64,000 nt of DNA from Branchiostoma belcheri (Eukaryota > Chordata > Leptocardii > Amphioxiformes > Branchiostomatidae): NCBI RefSeq assembly GCF_001625305.1, contig NW_017803843.1, positions 1,920,291 through 1,984,290 of the forward strand. Direction: 5' to 3'. Numbering within the stretch: position 1 is the stretch's first letter; the number at the start of each line of letters is the position of its first letter. A program made the position numbers and the translations under genes. Under the pieces are notes generated by a model that saw only the letters and a program-made list of their open reading frames with translations, made no database searches and had not been told where the DNA came from. This document shows, one piece after another, positions 41,901-49,117 of this stretch.

Positions 41901-44900
41901 GGCAGTAAACAACATGTTCATTAAGAAATTCCTGCACACCTTACAGGCATCCTCTCAAAATCATACTTACTTTGCTCCTATTTTTTAAAGGTGCAAATGT
42001 ATAACATCTACATCAGGTCAGTTTCCTTTCCCCTAGAGGTCAAACTTTGTAACACAATCATCACTTAATTAGTTTACATGTGAGCACAGTTCAATCCTGC
42101 CAGAACATGTATTTTGCAACTATTTATCTAAATAAACACTGGGTAAGCACTTTTGATTAAAGAAAACAATCTCCTGATATGTCACTGAAGAAGCTTGAAG
42201 TCAGCAATTTGCAATTAGTTCAATGTACAAACATGAAGGTCAACAAGTATCTATTGTCCTATATGTAGGATTTTACTTGCAATCTATCATTAGATATTGA
42301 TAGATAGACACATCTATAATGTGCTATATACTAAGACATGTAATGTGACTGATCATGGGCAAAGGACTTGCAGGTGTATAAGTGCCCCCTATCAGTCTTT
42401 AAAAAAACTACAGGCATGTATATTAGCTGATGGCAAAAACTTTCCTTCTTCTTTCTTTCAATAACTTCTGCCCTGTATTTCCTTTTTTGGATCCAAGGTA
42501 ACATATTCACAAATTCAGAATGGAGAACTTTCAGCAATACTTACCATGCAGGCATTACACATGTTCATTTTTTGCTGAACAGGAGTATTGTAGCCATGCA
42601 GTGTCACATTTTATCAACTTGGTCTGCAAAGAAAAGAAAAAATCACAAAGAATGGATTCACACATGTACACTTACTGGGATATTGAGGGACTCTGCCAGG
42701 TACTTGAGGAGTGCAGCCTCCTTGGCTAACAACTTGACCCTTTGCGCCAGGTTCCCCCTCAGGCTGTTGTCAAACTCCTTCCTCACCACCGAGGCCACAG
42801 AGTCCAGGACCACCAGACGGACTCTCTTCTCTATAAGCTCCTCCTCTAAGGACTGCAGTCTGAGGGGGAAAAGGACTCATTCTAAGCATAGATTATAGTA
42901 CAAATACAATACAGTAATTACCTTCGTTACCTTCGCCAAGAAGGTTATGTTTTCAGTAGCGTTTGTCTGTGTGTGTGTGGGTGTGTTTGTGTGTGTGTGG
43001 TTTAGCAAGATAACTCGAGAAGCAGTGGATGGATTGGAATGAAACTTGGTAGGTGGGTAGGACTTCATGAGACCTAGAAATGATTAGATTTTGGGCCCCC
43101 TGGCGGCTTTCCTAGGTACTGCAGCTGAACTTCCGGTTTTGATATCTCATGTTCTGGACATGCTAGGGTCACGAATTTTGGTTGGTAGATAGCTCTTGGG
43201 GTAGGGAAGAAGTGACATGAGTTTGGGTCCCCTAGCACCTTGTTCTGGAACTGCAGGAGTATTTGTTGAAAAAAAATTGAAGGAGGATAACTCAAGAACC
43301 GGTTGACGTATTGTCGTGATTTTTGGTATGTAGGTAGTTGAAGTGATGCTTGACATAATCAGATGGCAATTATGCAAATCAGGAGCTAATTTGCATAATT
43401 AATGAGGAAATTCTATAAATCTGATTTGTTCGATAATAGAACTATGAAACAGTTGTGACATCTACTTGAGATCGAGAAAAACATCTGAGGATATAGATTA
43501 TGTAAATGAGGACCTAATTTGCATAATTAATGGCAAATTCTTATAATTCCATAGTTGTAACTGCTGCACCCCGAATTTCATACTTGCCACATTTGGAAGT
43601 TAAGTGAAGGTGAACATTAATAAACATAATTTATTCAAATCATGACCTCATTTGCATAATTTATGAGGAAGTGCTATAATAGCCTTTTTGTTATGATAAG
43701 GCTGTCATTGGGTGGAGAATATGATCAACTGATATAATCCATGCAAATGAGGGTCTTAATTTACAAAATCAAGGATTAAAAAAATTGTAGAATTCGTCAC
43801 CCGCAAGGGTTAACATATTTTGGCGAAGGTATGAGATCGTGGAACTCTTGTTCCATTTGTATGTACAATGATGAACAGATGTCTGTTTCACTACACGAAA
43901 CACTCAATATTAAATTAAAGCCAACATTATGATTCACTGATGAATGTTGCAGCTAGCAATATCTTGAGTAAGGTAATCAGCTTCTTGTCAACTTCATTTC
44001 TATTTTCTATTTATAACGAATGTTGCAGCAATTCCAGTATGTTGAGTAAGGTACATGTACCACCTTTGCTACAAGAAATAATTTTCTGGACAAACACAAA
44101 ATGTATAAAGACCTGTTCCACAGGTCACTGCAGGTTGGAGTCTTGTGTACATAGACCTGTGATGTCAGCTTGTAGAAGGCATCATCATTGCTGAAGTGAT
44201 GTGGACACCTATCCTGTGCAACTTCTACAAGTCTGGAGGAAAACAGAAAGAAAGCACATGCACATGAGTAGCCTTTTTTTAGTCTTGAATAACACATATT
44301 TCACCACTGCTACATGTTTGGATTCTATTTTCGTTCCTTGCATCTCATCATCATTGTATCTCATCATCCTTGCATCTACTTCCATCGAATTGGTCTAACC
44401 TCTCTGCACTAAATGCAGACTCAGTGTCGATGTACACAACAGCGCCCCCTAGTCCTCCCATCTCGCAAGGCAGGGTGGCCAACACAGACAGCATGATACA
44501 GAACTGGGTCTTGCCACAGCCAGCCGGTCCAGCTATCTGTGTGGAAAAATGGTTTAGTACCTGTATACAAGTCTCAGATATATAACTATCTAAAATTCGC
44601 AACAATCTTTAACACAGAATCGAAATATACATGTATCAACCTTTGTTGAGTATCAGAGAGGGTTACAGGTACATTAACCTGGACCAGGCTCCCTGGATGA
44701 AGACTGTTAAGAGGGCGAGTACATAGGTCAGCCCCTAGTTAGACTATATAGCAATGAGAAGATGAAACTCACCTCAGTAACACTGCCTGCTGGTATGCCT
44801 CCATGTAGAGCCTGGTCCAGCCCAGGTAAGGATGTGGAGAAGAAGGGAGCACTGCCACTGCTGAGTCCTGCTTGCTTCATCTGGAGGGCCTGTTTTTCAG

Positions 44901-45991
44901 TACAATTCCACATTGTTTGAACTTCGATACTAAGTGATTTCACTACTTTTGTCTCATCAATCTCACCCTGTTCTCATCTATGTTTGAATCCCTTCACTTC
45001 AAATAGCTCCTGTGTCTTGTTTGGTGGTCATCTTTGGTAAATACTGTTTAGTATAATAGTAAAAAAATGTCCCGTCCCTTTAGCTGTGATAGGCAATAAA
45101 TTCAGGGCTTCTATAGATTATGACCCTTCAGATTAAATTGGTGTTGCCTAATATAATTTGTAATACATTTGACTAAGCAGTGTCTATGAGCAATGAGCAT
45201 ATACAAAGGCATACTGTTGTGGGTGTGGGTGCACATGCTCTGCTTGTAGCCGTCACAATTTTCTGCACATCTGAGTGGTTCAGGTTGGTAAGGTGCTGCA
45301 GTTCAAGATGGACCTTCACAAGAATATCCTGCCAAGGACAAGGGTATGTTTGTCACTTTGTGGTTTGTGCATGTACCAGTAGTAGAAATGTTGGTCGTAA
45401 CAAACAAACAAACAAGGCATGGTATAGATGATACTATAATAATTTTTGCCTAGTTGAACTTCAGAAGTTCTAACGTTACTTATGCTTGTGTTCCATTGAC
45501 CTAAAAAAATCTCTGACATCCATTTAACAAATGTAACGTTAAAGGTTGGTTAGTTAAATTTGGAATGATCAAACTAGAAAAAGTAATTTCCCTAGGAAAA
45601 AATCTAAAATAATCTTTCTTGTTGTGTGCCTATTCTGTTATTTAAATTTTCTATACACATTTCCACCAACCCACTGTCATGATAATCTTGACAAATTAGG
45701 AAATTCAAATTCATGAATTCTATTGAACAAATCTTCACGAAAAAATTCATTATATTTGGAGCTTTACCGTAGATCAGGAATTATCTAACTCACTTATCTA
45801 CTTGGATGAAAGAGCGCTGAATCTATCATGGTCGGGAAGACCAGTGATTTTCATTCGCTTGCGATCCGGCTTCAAGAACAACTACTGACGACAGATGAAG
45901 TTACCTGACAAGAAGACAACTTTTTATGCCTTTCAAGACGGTCTACCAGCTCAGGCTCAAGCCCAAGCCGTCTCAGCTTCCTCAGGGACAT
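5877..45991 (-). CDS. RAD51B: RAD51B, DNA repair protein RAD51 homolog 2 (ten coding exons)
   Basis: RAD51 paralogue, part of the BCDX2 complex (RAD51B-RAD51C-RAD51D-XRCC2) that helps load RAD51 on single-stranded DNA in the nucleus. Exons in transcript order: 45991-45905, 45328-45215, 44889-44773, 44536-44400, 44232-44113, 42859-42676, 25342-25249, 25128-25016, 19723-19645, 5986-5877. All introns are GT-AG with compatible phases; the exons sum to 1155 nt, 384 residues. Walker A GPAGCGKT is at residues 109-116, Walker B RLVVLD near 206-211, and the conserved TNQITT and ALGNTWSHSVNTRL motifs follow. The start is the Met of MSLRKLRRLGLEPEL, which aligns with the human N-terminus; the frame stays open upstream to 46162 without recognisable homology. 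Exon 10 is assigned by frame and phase only. Exons 1-2 occur again at 48585-48499 and 47250-47137. Very sure of exons 1-9, less of exon 10. Confidence 0.93.
7300..7560. repeat. GC-richer island with a diverged direct repeat
   Basis: GTTCCCACT followed by a similar AAGTTGACCGAATCGAAGCC-like block occurs at 7308 and 7493, in both cases leading into GGTCGCCAA or GGCGACC motifs. The base composition differs sharply from the AT-rich surroundings. Probably the fragment of a transposon; no ends could be defined. Confidence 0.4.
10219..10322. mobile_element. Hairpin element of about 104 bp
   Basis: A perfect 19-bp inverted repeat, AGGCTGGGTGCCATCCTGG at 10219-10237 and its complement at 10304-10322, with a second inverted pair inside it (TTTACATC and GATGTAAA). 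It could fold into a long hairpin as DNA or RNA. It shares GCCTGGGTGCCATCC-type sequence with the 3.4-kb region, which suggests a dispersed family. Confidence 0.65.
11138..11890. mobile_element. DNA transposon with 56-bp terminal inverted repeats
   Basis: The first and last 56 bases are a perfect inverted repeat starting AGACCCTGTTCATACCAGAC. Next to the ends are repeated AACCGGTTTTT blocks and an internal 20-bp palindrome near 11262. Flanks are TTA on the left and TTT on the right, which fits but does not prove the 3-bp target site of PIF/Harbinger elements. It lies in the RAD51B locus. There is no transposase; the interior carries a decayed Myb/SANT-like coding remnant. The perfect ends suggest a fairly recent insertion. 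Confidence 0.85.
11486..11740 (+). pseudogene. Myb/SANT-like domain remnant inside the transposon
   Basis: From the ATG at 11486 the frame reads WSANGTLLILRLESR before a stop at 11573, resembling helix 1 of Myb/SANT-like domains. Farther on, KDQCRTKVKK (about 11638-11667) followed, after a frame change at an A-tract, by LKTAYK resembles the last helix of the same fold. Harbinger elements normally carry a second gene for a Myb/SANT-like DNA-binding protein, so this is probably a deleted and decayed version of it. The match is by eye. Confidence 0.5.
13864..13906. repeat. AT-rich hairpin
   Basis: ATCAGATAATTACCC faces GGGTAATTATCT with a short interruption before the final GAT, separated by a G-rich loop. 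This is a near-perfect inverted repeat. No target duplication was seen; its role is unknown. Confidence 0.5.
19637..19723 (-). CDS. RAD51B: RAD51B exon 9 with an optional internal stop
   Basis: Acceptor CCTCTGTAG; encodes VMVAKSPIAPFSSFVYTIQS then SGIVLQ, matching the human AKSP-APF-SFVYTI segment. At 19645 there is a strong donor, CAAG|GTGAGT. If it is not used the frame adds Gly-Glu and stops at 19637, for a 350-residue protein; if used it joins the exon at 5986. The first AATAAA seen downstream on this strand is at 18555-18550. Confidence 0.92.
   Translation of the reverse strand: MMVAKSPIAPFSSFVYTIQSSGIVLQGE
19724..25015 (-). other. RAD51B: RAD51B intron 8
   Basis: About 5.3 kb. It contains a short TGATGATGATGATGA repeat near 22048 and an 89-bp element with a 9-bp target duplication at 24739-24827. 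Nothing else with coding or structural support was recognised. Confidence 0.6.
24739..24827. mobile_element. 89-bp miniature element with 9-bp target duplication
   Basis: The sequence is bounded by TAGCCTG and its complement CAGGCTA, and flanked on both sides by the identical nonamer GTTTTCTTC (24730-24738 and 24828-24836). Inside is a small hairpin, CCGCCA-CCCAAGA-TGGCGG. A 9-bp duplication is typical of Mutator-like elements, but assignment from an 89-bp element is tentative. It has no coding capacity and lies just downstream of RAD51B exon 8. Confidence 0.75.
25016..25128 (-). CDS. RAD51B: RAD51B exon 8
   Basis: Acceptor TTTATTTCAG, donor GAG|GTAGGG. Encodes VTAALGNTWSHSVNTRLIV and then QYLDDKYRE, a stretch almost invariant in RAD51B. 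Ends in phase 0. Confidence 0.95.
25249..25342 (-). CDS. RAD51B: RAD51B exon 7
   Basis: Acceptor TTCCACAG, donor GCTG|GTTAGT. Encodes IIVTNQITTRF, the conserved ILTNQITT strand, then a less conserved loop, SGDIDAGNGA. The frame follows exon 6 exactly. Confidence 0.93.
25343..42675 (-). other. RAD51B: RAD51B intron 6
   Basis: This 17.3-kb intron separates the Walker B exon from the TNQITT exon. I looked for nested genes on both strands. The longer open frames (25836-26219, 32041-32459, 34280-34672) have no recognised homology and are no longer than expected by chance in this much sequence. No repeat with clear ends was recognised; CTGT-rich simple sequence occurs near 30541 and short repeated AGATCAAATTTT near 33400. 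Confidence 0.55.
42676..42859 (-). CDS. RAD51B: RAD51B exon 6 (Walker B)
   Basis: Acceptor TTCCCCCTCAG, donor CCCA|GTAAGT. Encodes LQSLEEELIEKRVRLVVLDS and VASVVRKEF, holding the Walker B strand LVVLD, and ends with LKYLAESLNIP. The next intron is about 17 kb. Confidence 0.95.
42860..44112 (-). other. RAD51B: RAD51B intron 5
   Basis: About 1.25 kb, of which some 900 bp is one repeat element (42929-43830). The remainder shows nothing notable. Confidence 0.7.
42929..43830. mobile_element. 902-bp repeat element with octamer-bearing modules
   Basis: Bounded by ACCTTCGCCAA (42929-42939) and its exact complement (43820-43830). Near the left end is a GTGTGT tract, then a segment resembling dispersed invertebrate repeats (ATAACTCGAGAAGCAGTGGA). 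The right half has about four diverged modules built on AATTTGCATAATTAATGAGG and holds five exact POU octamers: ATGCAAAT at 43372 and 43741, ATTTGCAT at 43389, 43517 and 43650. No coding region was recognised, so it is non-autonomous; the family is not assigned. Confidence 0.7.
44113..44232 (-). CDS. RAD51B: RAD51B exon 5
   Basis: Acceptor TTTCCTCCAG; encodes RLVEVAQDRCPHHFSNDDAF and TPTCSDLWN. The donor CAG|GTCTTT is weak, but it alone keeps the frame into exon 6 (AG|A = Arg) and agrees with the human alignment. Confidence 0.88.
44400..44536 (-). CDS. RAD51B: RAD51B exon 4 (Walker A)
   Basis: Acceptor CCACACAG, donor AGAG|GTTAGA, ends in phase 2. It encodes IAGPAGCGKTQFC and then GAVVYIDTESAFSAER, the ATP-binding loop and following strand, almost identical to vertebrate RAD51B. 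Confidence 0.97.
44773..44889 (-). CDS. RAD51B: RAD51B exon 3
   Basis: 39 codons, phase 0 to 0, acceptor AAAACAG, donor GAG|GTGAGT. The product FFSTSLPGLDQALHGG is the segment just before the Walker A loop in RAD51-family proteins. Confidence 0.92.
45215..45328 (-). CDS. RAD51B: RAD51B exon 2 (first copy)
   Basis: Acceptor TTGGCAG, 38 codons, donor ACA|GTATGC, phase 0 at both ends. The product includes DILVKVHLELQHLTNL and the diagnostic SRACAP. Residue 46 is Asn here and Ser in the second copy. Confidence 0.9.
45905..45991 (-). CDS. RAD51B: RAD51B exon 1 (first copy)
   Basis: Codes 29 residues, MSLRKLRRLGLEPEL then VDRLERHKKLSSCQ, matching the N-terminal helical segment of vertebrate RAD51B. 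The donor is CAG|GTAACT, phase 0. The start codon faces that of HAAO copy 1 at 46384. Confidence 0.9.
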
Positions 45992-46383
45992 GGTAGATAT
46001 CGTTTCAGGTGGCCATCTGATTTGTTGAGCAGTAAAAATAAGACGAAGAACTACGTTATCATGAGCAGTTTTCGTGGGAATTCCAAGACCACAGCGGGAC
46101 GTCTTCTCTTCAAAATCATCTTGCCGCCACTTATCCCGATGGCTGATGGGTAAGTTTGGCATGAACCATTTCTTTATAGGGAAAATGTTGACTACGTTTT
46201 GCTGTGAATTATAAAATATACCAGTATTTTGACAGATTTTTTAGCATAGAAATATTACCTATTTATATCAATGCGTTTGTTTCATAGGAACATCTGTCGT
46301 TGATCAAACTTACACTTTCTTTTGTCAACGAGTTTAGGAAGTTTCACCTATACTGAATTGAACACTTCTGCCCAATCTCCAAC
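45992..46383. promoter_or_regulatory. Shared bidirectional promoter of RAD51B and HAAO (first copy)
   Basis: Only 392 bp separate the divergent start codons of RAD51B and HAAO, so both promoters must lie here or overlap the neighbouring gene. On the plus strand GATGG|GTAAGT at 46150 is a strong donor and TTTGTTTCATAG ending at 46287 a matching acceptor, so HAAO may have a short untranslated first exon. I saw no clear TATA box. Confidence 0.7.
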
Positions 46384-46729
46384 ATGTCCGCCAAAAGTAC
46401 GGAGACAAACAAGATCGTACCTGCAGAAAACAGGGATTACGGTCAAGTTCAGCCCGTTAATGTGGAGACATGGCTCGAGGAGAACGAAAAGTTCTTCCTG
46501 CCTCCAGTCTGCAACAAGCTGATGTGAGTCTTGCTCCACCTTCCGCGCTAAAGCTAGTTAGGCAAGTTGTACCAAGATGACCTCGAGTCTGTAAACAAGT
46601 GCTGTGTTGCACAAGTTTAAAGTTCAGATTAATTTTTTGTTGTTATGCAGGCATAACTGGCAATTGAAGGTCATGTTTGTCGGAGGACCAAATCAGCGCA
46701 AGGACTATCACATAGAGGAGGGAGAGGAG
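46384..46729 (+). CDS. HAAO: HAAO exons 1-2, first copy (cut off at the gap)
   Basis: Exon 1 is 46384-46523 (donor AT|GTGAGT) and exon 2 is 46651-46729 (acceptor TTATGCAG, donor GAG|GTATGA). Coding sequence identical to the second copy. No further HAAO exon follows before the Ns, so this is an allelic fragment or, less likely, the start of a partial tandem copy. Confidence 0.85.
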
Positions 46730-46862
46730 GTATGAATATTATGACAGATGTGGAGAGAAAATATAATTTTTTTTTTTTTTCACCACAGAAAGTTCAACTA
46801 AGACTCACTATGACGTACTAGACAAAACCTGTCACGGGGGATATCATCTAAGGGAGTGGATG

Positions 46863-46882
46863 NNNNNNNNNNNNNNNNNNNN
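46863..46882. other. Assembly gap of 20 Ns
   Basis: A run of exactly 20 undetermined bases lies between the two copies of the duplicated block. The block's first-copy sequence ends at the gap, and the second copy restarts from the beginning right after it, as expected at a join between two allelic contigs. Confidence 0.99.
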
Positions 46883-47136
46883 AATCTCACCCTGTTCTCA
46901 TCTATGTTTGAATCCCTTCACTTCAAATAGCTCCTGTGTCTTGTTTGGTGGTCATCTTTGGTAAATACTGTTTAGTATAATAGTAAAAAAAATGTCCCGC
47001 CCTTTAGCTGTGATAGGCAATAAATTCAGGGCCTCTATAGATTATGACCCTTCAGATTAAATTGGTGTTGCCTAATATTTGATAACACATTTGACTAAGC
47101 AGTGTCTATAAGCAATGAGCATATACAAAGGCATAC

Positions 47137-47250
47137 TGTTGTGGGTGTGGGTGCACATGCTCTGCTTGTAGCCGTCACAATTTTCTGCACATCTGAGTGG
47201 CTCAGGTTGGTAAGGTGCTGCAGTTCAAGATGGACCTTCACAAGAATATC
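47137..47250 (-). CDS. RAD51B: RAD51B exon 2, second copy
   Basis: Same reading frame and splice sites as 45215-45328, with Ser in place of Asn at residue 46. It has no downstream partner of its own except the first-copy exons or the shared exon 3 beyond the gap, so it is probably the allelic version. Confidence 0.85.
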
Positions 47251-47396
47251 CTGCCAAGGACAAGGGTATGTTTGTGGTTTGTGCATGCACCAGTAGTAGA
47301 AATGTTGGTCGTAACAAACAAACAAACAAACAAGGCATGGTATAGATGATACTATGATAATTTTTGCCTAGTTGAACTTCAGAAGTTCTAACGTTA

Positions 47397-48053
47397 GCGG
47401 GCCGGGGGGTGCCCTAATTCCGACCTATGTTCCATGCAAACGCATAGACCTTTGGTAATAGTTTATCTGACCAAAAACCCGCGCAACATGAGATATAATA
47501 TTGACAGATAAAGATCACAACGATTAAAGCTGCACAGCTGTGTATTTCACTTGAGTGTAGCGCCTTGCACCCAAGCGTAATGGTTCGCGAAACTTACGGC
47601 AGGTTTTTGGTCATTTTGCCGGTGGAACGTTCTATCGCAACAGGGGTGCCCTAATTCCGACCCAGTGTTTAACACGGTCGATCTGAGAAGAGAGTTTAGA
47701 AATTATAATACACAAATTAAGACTAAAACAATCTACAACTGTTTTCTGTCCCAAACAAGTCTTCTTTTTACGATTACGCGACTTGCTCCAAAGCGACTGT
47801 TTGAAAAGCAAAACCTGCATTTTTGACACGCTCGTCAACCCCCGAACAAGCGTCGAATTCACACAGATTTTTCACTCATCTGTTGTCGGAGTGTACGAAC
47901 TAAAACAGACTTTGTGAGGTTACCGACATCAACACAATAACATTATCCATTCTTGTGGTTATTTTTAATCACGTGCTCCCATGCATAACGCCGCAACAAG
48001 GATTTTTCAAACTAGTTCGGTATTAGGGATTGGTCAGAATTAGGGCACCCCCA
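47397..48053. mobile_element. Non-autonomous DNA transposon, present in only one of the two copies
   Basis: Absent from the corresponding site in the first copy (near 45477), so both boundaries are directly visible. GTTA flanks both sides (47393-47396 and 48054-48057) but occurs once in the empty site; a 3-bp TTA duplication is equally possible. The ends carry a 21-bp inverted repeat with one mismatch, GGGGGTGCCCTAATTC at 47405 and its complement ending at 48052. The terminal motif recurs inside at 47643, and TGACCAAAAACC (47468) faces its complement (47602). No transposase. TTA would fit PIF/Harbinger. Confidence 0.88.
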
Positions 48054-48498
48054 GTTACTTATGCTTGTTACTTATTGACCTAAAAAAATCTGTGACATCC
48101 ATTTAACAAATGTAACGTTAAAGGTTGGTTAGTTAAATTTGGAATGATCAAACTAGAAAAAGTAATTTCCTTAGGAAAAAATCTAAAATAATCTTTCTTG
48201 TTGTGTGCCTATTCTGTTATTTAAATTTTCTATACACATTTCCACCAACCCACTGTCATGATAATCTTGATAATAGGAAATTCAAATTCATGAATTCTAT
48301 TGAACAAATCTTCACGAAAAAATTCATGATATTTGGAGCTTTACCGTAGATCAGGAATTATCTAACTAACTTATCTACATGGAGGAAAGAGAATCTATCA
48401 TGGTCGGGAAGACCAGTGATCTCGAAATTGACATAATTTTTCATTCGCTTGCGATCCGGCTTCAAGAACAACTACTGACGCATGACAGATGAAGTTAC

Positions 48499-48585
48499 CT
48501 GACAAGAAGACAACTTTTTATGCCTTTCAAGACGGTCTACCAGCTCAGGCTCAAGCCCAAGCCGTCTCAGCTTCCTCAGGGACAT
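48499..48585 (-). CDS. RAD51B: RAD51B exon 1, second copy
   Basis: Same 29 codons as 45905-45991 with the same CAG|GTAACT donor. The transposon at 47397-48053 lies in the intron between this exon and its exon 2. Its start codon faces that of the complete HAAO gene. Confidence 0.85.
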
Positions 48586-48977
48586 GGTAGATATCGTTTC
48601 AGGTGGCCATCTGATTTGTTGAGCAGTAAAACTAAGACGAAGAACTACGTTATCATGAGCAGTTTTCGTGGGAATTCCAAGACCACAGCGGGACGTCTTC
48701 TCTTCAAAATCATCTTGCCGCCACTTATCCCGATGGCTGATGGGTAAGTTTGGCATGAACCATTTCTTTATAGGGAAAATGTTGACTACGTTTTGCTGTG
48801 AATTATAAAATATTCCAGTATTTTGACAGATTTTTTAGCATAGAAATATTACTTATTTACTTCAATACGTTTGTTTCATAGAAACATCTGTCGTTGATCA
48901 AACTTACACTTTCTTTTGTCAACTAGTTTAGGAAGTTTCACCTATACTGAATTGAACACTTCTGCCCAATCTCCAAC
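48586..48977. promoter_or_regulatory. Shared bidirectional promoter of RAD51B and HAAO (second copy)
   Basis: The equivalent of 45992-46383, attached to the complete HAAO gene. The candidate untranslated-exon donor is at 48744. A few base changes distinguish it from the first copy. Confidence 0.7.
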
Positions 48978-49117
48978 ATGTCCGCCAAAAGTACGGAGAC
49001 AAACAAGATCGTACCTGCAGAAAACAGGGATTACGGTCAAGTTCAGCCCGTTAATGTGGAGACATGGCTCGAGGAGAACGAAAAGTTCTTCCTGCCTCCA
49101 GTCTGCAACAAGCTGAT
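48978..49117 (+). CDS. HAAO: HAAO exon 1
   Basis: Starts CCAACATGTCC. Encodes an extension rich in polar residues, then [20 protein letters not shown]. Donor AT|GTGAGT. Confidence 0.92.

Larger units (their letters stand above)
44959..46862. repeat. Duplicated block, first copy
   Basis: From AATCTCACCCTGTTCTCATC to GGGAGTGGATG this 1904-bp block recurs almost identically at 46883-49478, on the other side of the Ns. It holds exons 1-2 of RAD51B, the shared promoter and exons 1-2 of HAAO. It lacks the inserted element of the second copy. Confidence 0.95.

Noticed and set aside
45926-46153. 75-codon plus-strand frame, also seen in the second copy
   Set aside because: It is the reverse shadow of RAD51B exon 1 and its upstream sequence. 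The repetition reflects the duplicated block, not conservation.
45992-46162. Upstream in-frame Met that would extend RAD51B by 57 residues
   Set aside because: The extension has no similarity to RAD51B and falls in the shared promoter; the Met at 45991 aligns with the known N-terminus.
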